Source: Dama dama (taxonomy: Eukaryota; Chordata; Mammalia; Artiodactyla; Cervidae). From it: a DNA stretch of 64,000 nt. A program made the translations under genes and the position numbers. Location: positions 120,164,501 through 120,228,500 of the forward strand of contig NC_083685.1 of NCBI RefSeq assembly GCF_033118175.1, read 5' to 3'. Within the stretch, counting starts at the first letter, position 1; each line of letters begins with the position of its first letter. Shown piece by piece: positions 43,383-54,660 of the stretch. Below the pieces are notes generated by a model. The model saw only the letters and a list, made by a program, of their open reading frames with translations. It was not told the origin of the DNA and searched no databases.

Positions 43383-43810
43383 CACACACGTGTTTTTACC
43401 ATCCACTGTCCTCCCTAGTTTTTTTTCTCTCATAACTTTGGTTACATCAGTGTTGAGTATTTAAATTATGATGTCTGTGTGTGCAGAGCTGAGCCATGTG
43501 GTAAATTGTGATTTTTTTTCTTTTCTGCTCAACTTTCTGTTCTTGAAGTTATTATTGCCTTCTTTTTTCATTTGCTTAGTTTTCTATGTTCTAACACTGA
43601 AGATCTGAACTCTCCACCAGGTTATCTAAATCTTTTCTCAGTGTGTTCAGTCACTTTGATCCCCTTGAGGGTGTCTCTCCTGTAAACTTGCCCTGCTTAA
43701 GGCTGCCTCCCCCAGTGACCCACTCTGCCTGGCACACTAGTGCCATCCTGGGGATGCCCATCACTCTCCTAGGTGTGATCCTTGTTTATTATAGTCCCTC
43801 TGAGTGCTGC

Positions 43811-43843
43811 ACACACACAAACACACATACACAGACACACACT
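43811..43843. repeat. (CA)n microsatellite, imperfect
   Basis: CA repeats interrupted by single A, T and G substitutions. Confidence 0.85.
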
Positions 43844-43849
43844 CTGGGT

Positions 43850-45750
43850 AGTTCTCATGCTTTTGGGGGAAGGGCATGAGATGAAGGGCTGGGGTGGAGG
43901 TGGGAAGGGAAGCAGAGATGGCGAAGGGGCAGAGAGCCTGGAACGTTTATCTTCCTGAATGCAGGGTGATGCTGTGTGGGTGCTGGGCCCTACTTTGGAA
44001 CGTGGGTTCCCCCACCTGTAGCCCCTCCACCCCACCTGCAGGACAGCCTGGTCAGAGTCTATGTTTATTGGCTGGATGAGTCCAGCCCCTGCCCGGCCTC
44101 CACCTCCACCCTTGACTTCACCAGCCTGTTCCAGTTCCCTTGGGGACAGGGACAAGGTGGAGGAGGACAAGGGCAGAGGGAGTCAGGATGGGGAGGGCTG
44201 TCAGGAGGCCCCTGGGTGAGTGGCACACCCCGAGGGCAGTCACCAACCCTGAGCTCAGCTGGCGTGAAGGAGAACTTGTGCCCTCCCTGTGCTACCTTGT
44301 GCCCACAAGGCTTCTGGGCACGGAGGACGGGAAGGGGTGCCCCTCTGGACAGGGGCTCAGAGGCGTGCTCGGGCCTGGGGAGCCTGGGACAAGAAGTGGT
44401 TGAAGCCTCAAGGTCAGGGGTCTTGGGTCCTCAGAGGTGCAGTCGGCCACGCTGCCTTGCTACCCTGCAGCCCCCACCAATCACAGTAACATCTCATCCC
44501 ACCTGGGCCACAGGAGAGCCCAGTCTACTGCAACTCACTTTCTGCCCTTCCCTCCCTGCAATATCCGGTGGCACGAGGTCAGGGTCCCCCTCAGGAGGGC
44601 CCCAGTGCCTGGGAGGTGAGTAATTCTATTTACCTTTCCTGAGAGGCCTCCTGTCCTTTCATTTGCCCCAATTAACCCAGCTTTGCCTGAGCAGCTCCAG
44701 CCCACGTGGCTGGGCGGGGACTGTGAACACCCCCTCCCCCAGGTTCCAGCAGTCACTTCCCACCAGCTCCTAGAAGCAGGGCCACCTGACTGGCCCATTT
44801 GGCTTCTGCTCTTGGCTCCCGCTGCCTCTTCCTCTTTTGACAGCACCCCTGCTCCTCCCTTCTCCACACCTCCCTGCACCAGGCATCATGGCACCAGCCA
44901 CAGGGGCTGCTTGTGAGGCATGACCATAGTCCTGATGCTCCTACACTTGCCTCTACCCTCTCCATCAGATGCGCTGTGCCCCAGGGGTCCACAGCTTGGA
45001 CTCGGCGTGCCCATTTGACTCTGCATGAACATCAGCCCTCACTGACTACTAAGCAGGGTGCCCACCCACCACACAACGGACAACACCCTCATGCACAGCT
45101 GTCGTGCTGGAGTAGCAAGGACTGCAGGGACTTACTGTGAACTCTGTTGGGTTGTGCCACAGTCTTAGGAAAACTCTGCTTTGCCTGCACTTGGGTGGTC
45201 TCGATTTGGGGCATTCCTCTCTCCCCACTTAAGTTGGCAAGGTGGACTGTGATGCTGGGGTGGAGGCAGAGACCAGTAGAGGACATCCAGTTCTGGCCTG
45301 TCCAGTGATGCCCTCACTGGGCCTGAGTCCAGCCCTGGCTGCGGCTCCAGCAGGGAACCAGATGGATTCATGTGGGGTTGGTAGGACTGTGATGTCAGTG
45401 GCTCCCCCCTAGGCCATCAATGCCCTTCATTTCCCTCTGCAGGCGAATGGTGACCCTCCAGGGGTGGGGGGCCAAGACTGAATGGGCACTGTCCACTCTG
45501 GCTGGGGGTGGGGGTAAGCCCACCTAAACTGGGCTGGGGGCAGCACACACTGGTGGGGCACTGCCAGCCACCACTCACTCATCCTCAAGGGTTCCAGCTC
45601 CAATTCACTGGTATGACAGGGCAGCAAGGAGAAATCTGGAGGGTGTGAGCCCACACGGGCTGTCCATGGCCACTCCCTTCTCATGGGAAAGCCCTGGGCT
45701 CAGCCGGCCCTTCTCCTCCAGCCCAGCTCTCCACCCAGGGTGTACACAGA
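43850..45750. other. MCRIP1-GCGR spacer, right part; no gene recognised
   Basis: GC-rich unique DNA. The long open frames here have biased composition, no domains and no splice support. Confidence 0.5.
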
Positions 45751-45754
45751 GCTC

Positions 45755-45760
45755 TTTATT
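45755..45760 (-). terminator. GCGR: Poly(A) signal of GCGR (minus strand AATAAA)
   Basis: Plus-strand TTTATT, about 250 bp past the GCGR stop codon on the minus strand. Confidence 0.82.
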
Positions 45761-46010
45761 GTTGGAGGACATGTTTCCTTGAAAGGGGACACACTGACCC
45801 AGGATGACAAAGGGGCACACGTTCACAGAACAGCTTTCCCACCACAGTCCATCCCCCACCCCTGGGCACAGAGCAGGTGCCCTCAGACCACCACACTGGG
45901 GAATGTGTGGACAGTGGGGTGCTGTCTTGCTTCCACACTCTAGCCTTTGTTGGACATCAGTTCCAGATTTCTGGTGATGGCCTCTCTGGGCCTCTGGAGT
46001 TCTGGGGGCT

Positions 46011-49000
46011 TCACTGGGGGTTTTCGGCCGATCCAGGAAGGCCACCAGCCAAGCGGGTCTCAGCAGAGGGGTCCTGGCTGGTCCCATTGCTGCCACTGCC
46101 CCTTGAAAGCAGCAGCTTCTCACTGGGGGGGCCCCTGAGGGGCCTGGTCATGTGGCTGCCGGCGTGGCGCTCCTCCTGCAGTGCTTTGCCCTCACGCCAG
46201 CGATGCCAGCGCCGCAGCAGCTCTGACTGCACCTGGGGTGGGCAGGTGGGTCGGGCCATACCCAGGGCCTAGCCCCTACCACCCTCCCAGGATCCCCAAG
46301 CTGCCAGCTTTGAAGGGCAGTGTGGTGCCCTGGGTATGGAGCCAGGCAGGCTCTGTCACCACAGAAAGCTGGGGACATCTGGGAAGCCCTCACTCTCTAG
46401 GTGCAGGGCTGAGGCTGACCCAACTTGGCAGGCCTGACACCCAGCATCCAGCAACTGAGCCCAGTAAGTGCAGGTGGACACAAGGGGCTTGCACCTCTGA
46501 GGGGTAGGGTGAGGGTGTCTACACTCCCCCTGACACACACCACATCACCTACCTCCTTGTTGAGGAAACAGTAGAGAACAGCCACCAGCAGACCCTGGAG
46601 AGAATGGGGGGGGGTGGTCAGGGCTGCTCAGGGCCTGGGTTTTGGGCGGTTATGGGGTAGGAAGGCACCTGAAAGGAGCTGAGGAAGAGGTCGAAGAAGA
46701 GCTTGGCGGAGCGCAGGGTGCCCTGGGCATGCTCATCGGTCACAAAGGCGAATACCACCTCGTGGACTCCCAGCAGAGGGATGAGGGTCAGTGTGGACTT
46801 GGCCAGCCTGCGGGGGCAGAGCCTGAGCCACCTGGCCCAGGCCCTCACCAGGGCTCTGGTGCCCCACACCCACCTATACCCGCTCTGGCCCCCGGGGGTG
46901 TCCGGGTCTGTAAGCCTCCTACCCCCCCACAACCCCACACCCACCGGAATTTGTAGTCAGTATAACGCATCTGGTGGGCTCGCAGCTTGGCCACCAGGAG
47001 GTGAAGGATACGGATGAAGATGAAGAAGTTGATCTGTGTATGTGGAAGACACAGCTCAGGGCAGCCCTTGGTCCCCCCATCCCTCCTGGAGGTGGGCCGG
47101 GCAGCCAGCCAGGCCCTGGCTTCCGGGGCCCTAGGGCTGTGGGCACCCACTCAAGGATGAGAAGCCTGGCCCGAGGCAGGGCACTGGCCAGTGTCCTGGC
47201 AGAGTGCCAGGCCTCCCTCCCTGTCCACCCAGGCAGGATGCTGTCTGTTTCCCTGGGCTGCTGCAGGCCAATGAAGGAAGGGAGGGGCGGGGGGCAACTC
47301 CAGCAGCCTCTCAGCCCTCCCTGTGGTGCCAGCAGGTGCCCTGTTTCCTCACCAGGATGGCCAGGAAGACAGGGAAGCGCAGAATCCACCAGAAGGCCAT
47401 GTTGTCATTGCTAGTCCAGCACCTACAGGGCAGGGACTGCTTGTGTCCTGGCAGCCTCCCAGCATTGCCCCTCCCCGCACCACCACCCGCCACCCCGTAG
47501 ATTCTATGGGATCTAATTAGTGCCTCAGGAAAAGAAGGGAGATAATTACCAATGACCTCCACCCTGGGGCACCAGGTTTGCTTACCACCCCCCACTGATG
47601 CTGGCCAGAGACCCCGAGCCACTTTCACATTCTGAAGCCACATGGCCATTCCGCAAGGGGCTGGGCTCACCTCCCAGCCAGGAGAGGTGAGCCCCTCTCC
47701 AGCCCGCCCTCCAGTCAGCCAATACTCACTGGATGTTCTCAAACAGACACTTGACCACGGCCCAGGGGATGACGAACAGCATGGGGGCACCTGTGGAGGG
47801 GAGAAAACAGCTCTGGTCCCAGGGCCCTGGACTGCCTGCCGTCACCCCTGACCCCCGCACACCAGTCCACTCACCCCAGCCGATGCCCAGGTAGAGGGGG
47901 AAGCAGCTCCTCTCGGGGACGGCGGCGAGGCTCAGCAGGCTGTGCAGGTACACGCCCTCCACCAGCAGCCAGCAGTAGTTGGCCACGATGCCGTACTGCA
48001 TGAACACTGCGGCCACCCGGCAGCCAGCCACTGCCTGGCCACGGGGGCAGCGTGAGCACAGGTCTCCCAGCCGCCTGCCACCCCGGGGCCCGGAGGCCAA
48101 GAAACCGGGTCCAGGCACTCACCCCATCACTCAGCCAGACGCTCACGCTGATGTCGTCCCCGATCCTCTGGCTGTAGCGCGTCTTGAGCAGCGTGTCGAT
48201 GACCAGCACGGAGCTGGCCTTGAGCATGAAGGACACGAACAGGTTCATGTGGATGTAGTTGCGGGTGCAGTGCAGCTTACTGTGGGCACGGCGAGTTAGT
48301 CCCTGCCCCCCTGCCCACTGTGGCCCCGCCACCCCCACCCCCGTGCAGGTCAGTGGGTGTACCTGAGGCCCAACAGGGTGGCGAGGGCCAGGAGCAGGGC
48401 CCCCAGGGACAGGGAGTAGCCCACCGTGTACATCACCTGGAAGCTGCTGTACATCTTGGCCACCTCCTTCTGCAAACGGCAGTGGCCAGTCGGGGCTGGA
48501 GGGGGCCGCCTTGCCCGACCCCACCCTAACCCCAACCCCACCCTGTAGCACCCACCGCGGGCTGACCTGCACTTCAAGCTCCTCGTTGTCCATCTGGCAC
48601 TGGGAGGCGTTTCGCCACGGCTGCCCCCGAGGCCCACGCACCCACTGCCCATCGGGCCCACACCTCTTGAAGACGAGGCGGTGCTGCACTGGGAGGGGCA
48701 GGCTCTGGTCAGCGCCCCGCCCCCACGCTCGACCCCCTTGGCCAACCCCCCACATCCCTCCTGCGGTTACCTTTGTGGTACCAGGGCAGGTACCAGGGGC
48801 AGGAGATGTTGGCCGTGGTGTTGGGAGGGGTGTCCGGCCAGCAGGAATATTTGTCAAAGGTTCTGTTACAGACCAGCTCTGCAGAGGCGGGGCCAGGGTT
48901 GCTCCTCAGCAGGGCCCGGCCCCCACGACCCCTGCTACACGCTCTCTGCTCCCTGCAGTGCGTGCTGACCATCCTGCCTGCCCCGGACGCCTCTGTCCAG

Positions 49001-49910
49001 CCCGGTCCTGAGCTCCAGCTCTGCCTGGTCACCTCCCCTCGGATACCCCGCCTCTCGCCCCGGGGGGGTCTCCCCTCTTCCTAGTGCCCCTCTGGCAGCA
49101 CTTCTGTCCCTGGAGGCTGAACCCCAATTCTGTTGCCATCCTTCTGGTCCCAACACCAGCCCCCTTCCTTGCCCAGACAATGGCTTGGCTTCCCAGGCAG
49201 CTCCTCCTGCCCTAGTCTCTCTCTCTCTTTCTGCACCTGAGTGATCTTCAGCACTTGTTCAGAACACTGGGGCCCAGTCTGCCTGAGCACTCCAAATAAT
49301 GGCCCATCTCCCTGCCCATCACTAGGCCCGATGCCCTCTGCTTGCCCCTCCCGGTTCACTTCCCCCACACATTGCCTGCTGGGCCTTGAGCTCCATGGGA
49401 GCGAAGACTGTGTCCAGGCCTCAGGCATGGAGGGCTGGTGCCCGGCAGCAGAGGAAGGTGGTAAAGCACCCCAGTTCTGGGGCAGTTCTACCATTTCTTA
49501 GACACCCTGATCTGCAGCCCTGGGCTAGTCACTAGCTCCTCTGTGGCTCAGTTTCCTCACTTGTAAATGGGTGGGTGGGGGTTGGGGGCACAGGGCTTTC
49601 CCATGATGGGAGCACTGGACTCGGGCCTAAGGTGGGTCTCACCAGTCGGAGGGGGCAGCAGGCTCAGGTTGTGGAGACACTGGTCACCATAGAGCTTCCA
49701 CTTCTCAAACAGGAAATCCATCACCTGAGCAGAGGGGGTCTGTGGCTGGTGAGGGAACAGACGGATAGACGGAGGGGACAGAGGCGTCAGCACGAGGAGC
49801 AGGCAGCCTGGTGGGAGTCAGGGGCTGGGTGGGGGGCTGGCAGCACTCACCTGGCAGGCCAGCAGCAGCAGCAGGAAGAGGTGGGGGTAGCGTGGCTGGA
49901 TGGGGGGCAT
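46011..49910 (-). CDS. GCGR: Glucagon receptor, class B G-protein-coupled receptor, 13 coding exons
   Basis: Plasma-membrane receptor for glucagon, coupling mainly to Gs and cAMP in liver to drive glucose output. Minus-strand exons in order: 49910-49851, 49745-49643, 48878-48771, 48688-48567, 48469-48363, 48279-48123, 48034-47875, 47790-47730, 47422-47353, 47033-46945, 46807-46669, 46594-46553, 46232-46011. They join in frame to 1440 bp, giving 479 residues (human 477). The first exon encodes a signal peptide ([20 protein letters not shown]). The hormone-binding ectodomain has the conserved cysteines, [23 protein letters not shown] and Trp106. Seven membrane segments follow from [19 protein letters not shown], with [12 protein letters not shown] in TM2, [10 protein letters not shown] in TM4, and [13 protein letters not shown] in TM6. 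The cytoplasmic tail begins [12 protein letters not shown]. There is no break. Convergent with MCRIP1. Confidence 0.97.
49505..49570 (+). mobile_element. MIR fragment in GCGR intron
   Basis: 'gggctagtcactagctcctc' and 'tggctcagtttcctcacttg' followed by 'taaatggg' match the MIR core end. Confidence 0.7.
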
Positions 49911-52900
49911 GCCTCTGGGAAGCTGCCCCCCACATCTGGCTGGGGTTGCACAGCTGGGGCAAAGAGGTCCTCGTGGGTGCACGCTCCTCTGGGGTTGCGA
50001 GTATCAGAGCAGCAGGGTCTGTGCGGTGGGGGGCAGGCTCTGGTGTGAAGAGGCGCAGCTGGTTTCTTTCATGATCAGCAGGGTGTCCTGCTCCCCTAAA
50101 ACCACCCCTCCCTCGGAGTCTCCGAATCCTACTGATGGAATGGGAGCTGGGAGGGAAGTTATGCAAGAAGTGGTCACTCTGCCACTTGGGGGTTGGGGTC
50201 TGGCCCCGTGCCTGGGGGTTTGGCGCCATCACCCAAGGGGAGCTGCTTTCTCACGGCCCGTGGCTGTCTGTCTGGAGGCTGGGCCAGCCCCAGAGCCCCT
50301 CCCCTCCACGCTAGCTAAGTGATCGCTGTCCTGCCTGGTACCAAAGATGTCAGTGGGGGAAGCAGCCTCCCTAACTGCCCACCTCCTCCTTTGGCCCTCA
50401 CTATCCTTCCCACTATTCTTAGCCCCTGGGAAAGTCAGCTTGGCAGGCCGGGGTAGGGTGCTGGGACCATCCATCATCACTTAGTCCCCAGGGATGCGGT
50501 TATTGAGGTGGCCCTGGGCCAGCTTCCAGCCTTGCCAGGAGCCAGGAGTGCCAGGCATATACTTAAGGTGGTCCCTGGCAGAGGCATGCTCCCATGCCCA
50601 GGACTGGGGTGTCTAGGGGCTTCCTTGGGCCCCGCCTAAGACTCAAGCTGGGCTTCCTGGGTTCCCTGGGCCATAGCATGCAGGCAGCTGCAGTGTGTTC
50701 CTTTGAGACGAGCACTGCCGGGCTGCCAGGGGCTCAGAAGCAGGACCGCTGCCCTCGTGGTTCCTGCAGTGGGGGGGCCCGAGTTGCCTGGTCTTGGCCA
50801 GAGCCGTGCTTCAGGCATCAGCAGCCCCATCAGGCATCGTGTCACTGCTTCCAGAGTCCATCTTCTGCTCTACTGAATTCCACGAGGGCACAGGGAGGGG
50901 CTGCCTCACATGAGCACCTCTAGGACTGTGGATGGGCCCCTCCCACCAGGTACCCTGCCACAGAGTGAGCACGTGGTGGACTGATGGATGGACAGATGGA
51001 CAAAACTGGCTGGCTGGAAGGCAGTGCCTGGGAGAAGCCAGGGAGGAGGTGGGGAGGAGGGGCGCAGCCTACGACTGAAGGTGGAGGGTTCCCGGACAAC
51101 CCTGGATCTCAGTCTCCTCCCATCGGAGTCCAGATGGGCCCTCAGGGGGCCAGCTCACGTGGACTCTCCTATGATTCACTCCTCACCCTTCATGGGACGC
51201 CATGGGGTGAGTCTACATGGCCTGCAGTGGGGCTCCTCACCCTGGCCCTTGGGCCAGGGTGTGGGTCAGGCCTGGTGAGGCAGGGCCCAGGAGTCACTGG
51301 TCTGCGGGCCCTGGTCTAGGTGAGGAGCCAAGGTTTAGGGCTGCTCTGGAGGAGCTGGACCGGAGGGCTCTCCGAGGGAGTAGCCCCCCAGGCGGGTGGA
51401 GGACGAGGGGTGGTTCAGGTGTCCCTAGCCCAAGGGGCCTTATCTCCTGATTCTTATCAAACAGCCTGCGGCCCTGCCCTTGCCCACCCAGGCCACAGAG
51501 CCTGCTGTGTGAGGAGCACCGTGCCCTGCTGCTGGAGAAGGGGAGACGGGTGGGCCGGCTCAGGGAGGCAGAGGCAGTCTGGATAACTAGAGGCTGGAGG
51601 GACGCGGGAGGCAGAGTGACAAAGGATGGCTGGGGCGGAGCGGACGGTGCACAGCAATCAGGGGACCTGGGGAGAAAAGATACTGGCCGATAAGCTGTCC
51701 CCGCCCAAAGGCCCTGCAGCCGGTGGTGAGGGGAGGGCGAAGTGGCGGGGCTCCTCCAGTGAGGAGCTCCAAAGCAAAATGTCGGCCCCCTCAGAGCCCA
51801 GCTGGGGGTGGGGGAGGGCGTGGCCCAGCAGTGCCCTGACCTTCCCACCTGAAAAGTGGAAGTTCACCTTGCTGACTTCCTAGGGCTGTTAGGAGAACTC
51901 AGGGTGGGCAGGGCAACAGCTGGGCCAGTCTGCCTTCCAGGTAGGAGTCAGTCAGTCTGGGAACCGCAGAGAGAAGCAGAGCCCCAGGGTAGAGGGGGAG
52001 GAAGGATGGGCTGCCCTGGGGCCCCAGCCAGGGCAGGGGAGGGGGGCGATCCTCCATACCCTTTAACTCTCGTCTGGCACATGGGGCTGGGAATCCTTGA
52101 AGATTCACGCCACACAGTTCAGTACCTACAGATCCCAGGCTGGGTAACCGGTTCAAGGCACCCAGGGCCCCAGGGCCCTAGGGATCAGAGCAGCAGCACC
52201 CCGCCACCAATTTAAGAGGAGGATGACTGCTCTCACTAAGACTCTGATAGAAACACAAGAAGCGGCAGAAATGGATGAGGCCCCCCATGCCTTTCAGGGG
52301 AGTACGGGCCACCTCTCTGCATGAAGGCTGAGTACGGGATGACTTTCAGCTGTGTGCAAGGCGGAGGTCCTGCGGTCCCTGCCCTGAGCACTCAGGTGTG
52401 AGGCTGACCCCACAGGAGAGGGGGACATTGCGGGGCCCAGTTCTGGTCCTAGGACCAAGGACAAATATTAATAATTTAACTTCTCAGAGCCTCAGTTTCC
52501 TACTTGCAAAATCATTGGCTCCTCATCACCAAAGAGTAAATGAGCTTTGCCACTTAAAGAGGAGAACAGAGTATCACGTCCAGGCCCCCTCCCTACCGTG
52601 GGGGACACTGCAACCCCAGAGGCAGCCTGCCAGCCCCAGGGATAAATATTTGTTGAATGAATGAGGACTGAGACCTGGATGCGGAGGTGCCCCTCCATGC
52701 CTCCCATTGGCTGTGGCATCAGGCAGGGCTGCTGTTTTCCACCTTATTACTCTCCTGGAACGGCCGGGAGCCGGTGGGGGATGGGGGACTAACAGCAAGG
52801 GACCAAGCCTTCTCCGTTCACCGACCTGGAGGCTCGGCTCCCTCTCTGGCCCTGGACTGCACCCGCCCAGCACAGGTAGCTCAGGATTAGACACTGATGG

Positions 52901-53600
52901 GGTGGGACGGAGGGCCAACTTTCTCCCAGCCCCAGCTCACCCCCTCCTCTGTTTTCCAGCCTCCTCCACTCCACGGGCGGGGGCCGGGGGGCATGTGTTC
53001 TGTCCCCTGCCTGGCAGAATGCACCACTCCTAGGGGCTCAAAGCTCAGCCATTTCCCCAGTTTATCTTGGGGATGTCCCAGACTCCCAGACTCCCAGACC
53101 GGGAAATGGGGAAAAGACCCCCCCAGGATGGTTGGATCTCCATGAGGTGGGTGCTGGTCACCCCAGCTTCTGAATGGGGCCTGCCAGCTTCTGATGAGAA
53201 TGGGCTTGCTGGGTGTTTGTGAAACCAGAGCAAGTGGCAGAAGGTCATGGCCCCAGGGCGAGATCAGATCACCGGCCACAGGTTGTTGACAAAGCCTGAT
53301 TCCTGCCTCCTCTCCCACTCGGTGGGGGCAGGGCGGGCCTGGAAGAGGGCCAGGGTGCTATTGCCCCACCAACCCTCATCCCCCAGCACAGAAGGGTGGA
53401 CAACATCCCGAGGGGTCCTTGGAGAATGCAGGTGCCCAGACATCAGGAGTCAGTAGGTTCCTGGTAGGGGCAGAAACCCTGCAGCCCCTACCTGTGAGTG
53501 GGGGCTGCCCGGTGAGGAAAGAGCAGACTGGACAATGCCCTGCCCTCTCTGAGGATCAGAGTGACAAATGTAGGCTCCCCAGATGAACGTATCAGGCTGG
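49911..53600 (-). other. Probable GCGR intron 1 / 5' region
   Basis: On the minus strand this lies upstream of the GCGR start codon. It is mostly unique GC-rich DNA. A MIR-like piece is at 52470-52530 ('gagcctcagtttcctacttg'), and 'aaatatttgttgaatgaatg' near 52645 is the end of a related old repeat. No coding exon could be supported. Confidence 0.5.
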
Positions 53601-54660
53601 GTGCTATCGCCCCTCGGCCCCTCCGGGGAAACCCGGGTAACCAAGACACTGCTGGGCAGCTTTGGGGGGCAGCCGCGACTGGAGTAAAGCAGGGCTGCCC
53701 AGCGCCGGTCCCCACGCTTCTGGGGGTGTCTCCGCGGTTCTGTGTATGCGCGGGGAGGGGAGAAGAGGGGGTGCTGGAGGGAGGAATCGGGAGTGGAGGG
53801 GGCGGCATGACAGAGCGCCCGGCGGCCACAGACACCCCACTTTTTTCCCCCTGGGACGCGCTCCCCCAGGAGGAGAGGACGGAGGAAGCGAGGAAGCGCC
53901 GAGACACGCCAAACTGCCCTCCGGGTAGTTCGGAACCAGGTTGACCCTTCCGAGCTGGAAGGGCGCATCCTGGGGTTGGGAAGGGGGTGTCCGACGGATG
54001 TGGAGGGCGATACCCAGGGCCGAGACCGCCCACCTACGAGAGGGGTGCGCGCCAGCCAGTCCCGCGCACCAGCCTTCGGCCCCTGGCCGGGAACGTGCCC
54101 TCGGGCAGGTACCAGGTGCTCACCACGCGCCTCTCCGGTCTCTCCCTGCTCTCCGCCGTCCTCCGCGCGCTCGGGTCGGGGGCCCCCACCGCTCGCCCCC
54201 GCAGCGCTGCCTGATCAGGGTCGGCGCCTGCTCCGCGCCCTAGCCCCGCGCCAGCCACACGCAAACTTTCCGGCGGCGGCGGCGGCGACGCTGGGCGGCG
54301 GCGGAGGGGGAGGGAGGGGGCGGGGGCAGGAGCGGCTCGCAGGTGGAGCGGCGGCCGAGGGTCCCCGCCTGCGGCTCCGGGCCCCTGCCCGCGCCTCCGC
54401 CCTCCCGCCGCGGCCGCGGGGAGCGACTCGGCCGCCCCGGAGCTCCTGCCCGACAGACCCCTCCCTGCGCGCCGGTGCCGGCACCTGCCTCGCGGACTCC
54501 TGTCCTGCGGAACTCTCCCCGAGAACACCGCCCCGCAGACCTTCTCACTCAGAGCTCACTGGGCAGACCCCCGCCCGGGGAACCCCGGCCGGCCGATTGC
54601 AGCTCCCAGCCGGGAAAGGAGCGGTGGACGGACAGGTGGGATGCGTGGTAGGCGCGCGAC
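53600..54660. promoter_or_regulatory. CpG island, candidate GCGR promoter and first exon
   Basis: CpG-dense island about 4 kb upstream of the GCGR start codon. It contains (CGG)5 at 54271-54285 and a four-tract G-quadruplex motif at 54306-54326. The human GCGR gene has a non-coding first exon several kb upstream, so this island is a good candidate. I see possible donors on both strands and cannot choose between them, so assignment to GCGR is inference. Confidence 0.5.

Noticed and set aside
47871..48857. 328-codon minus-strand frame in GCGR
   Set aside because: It reads through introns between true GCGR exons. The real protein is the spliced product.
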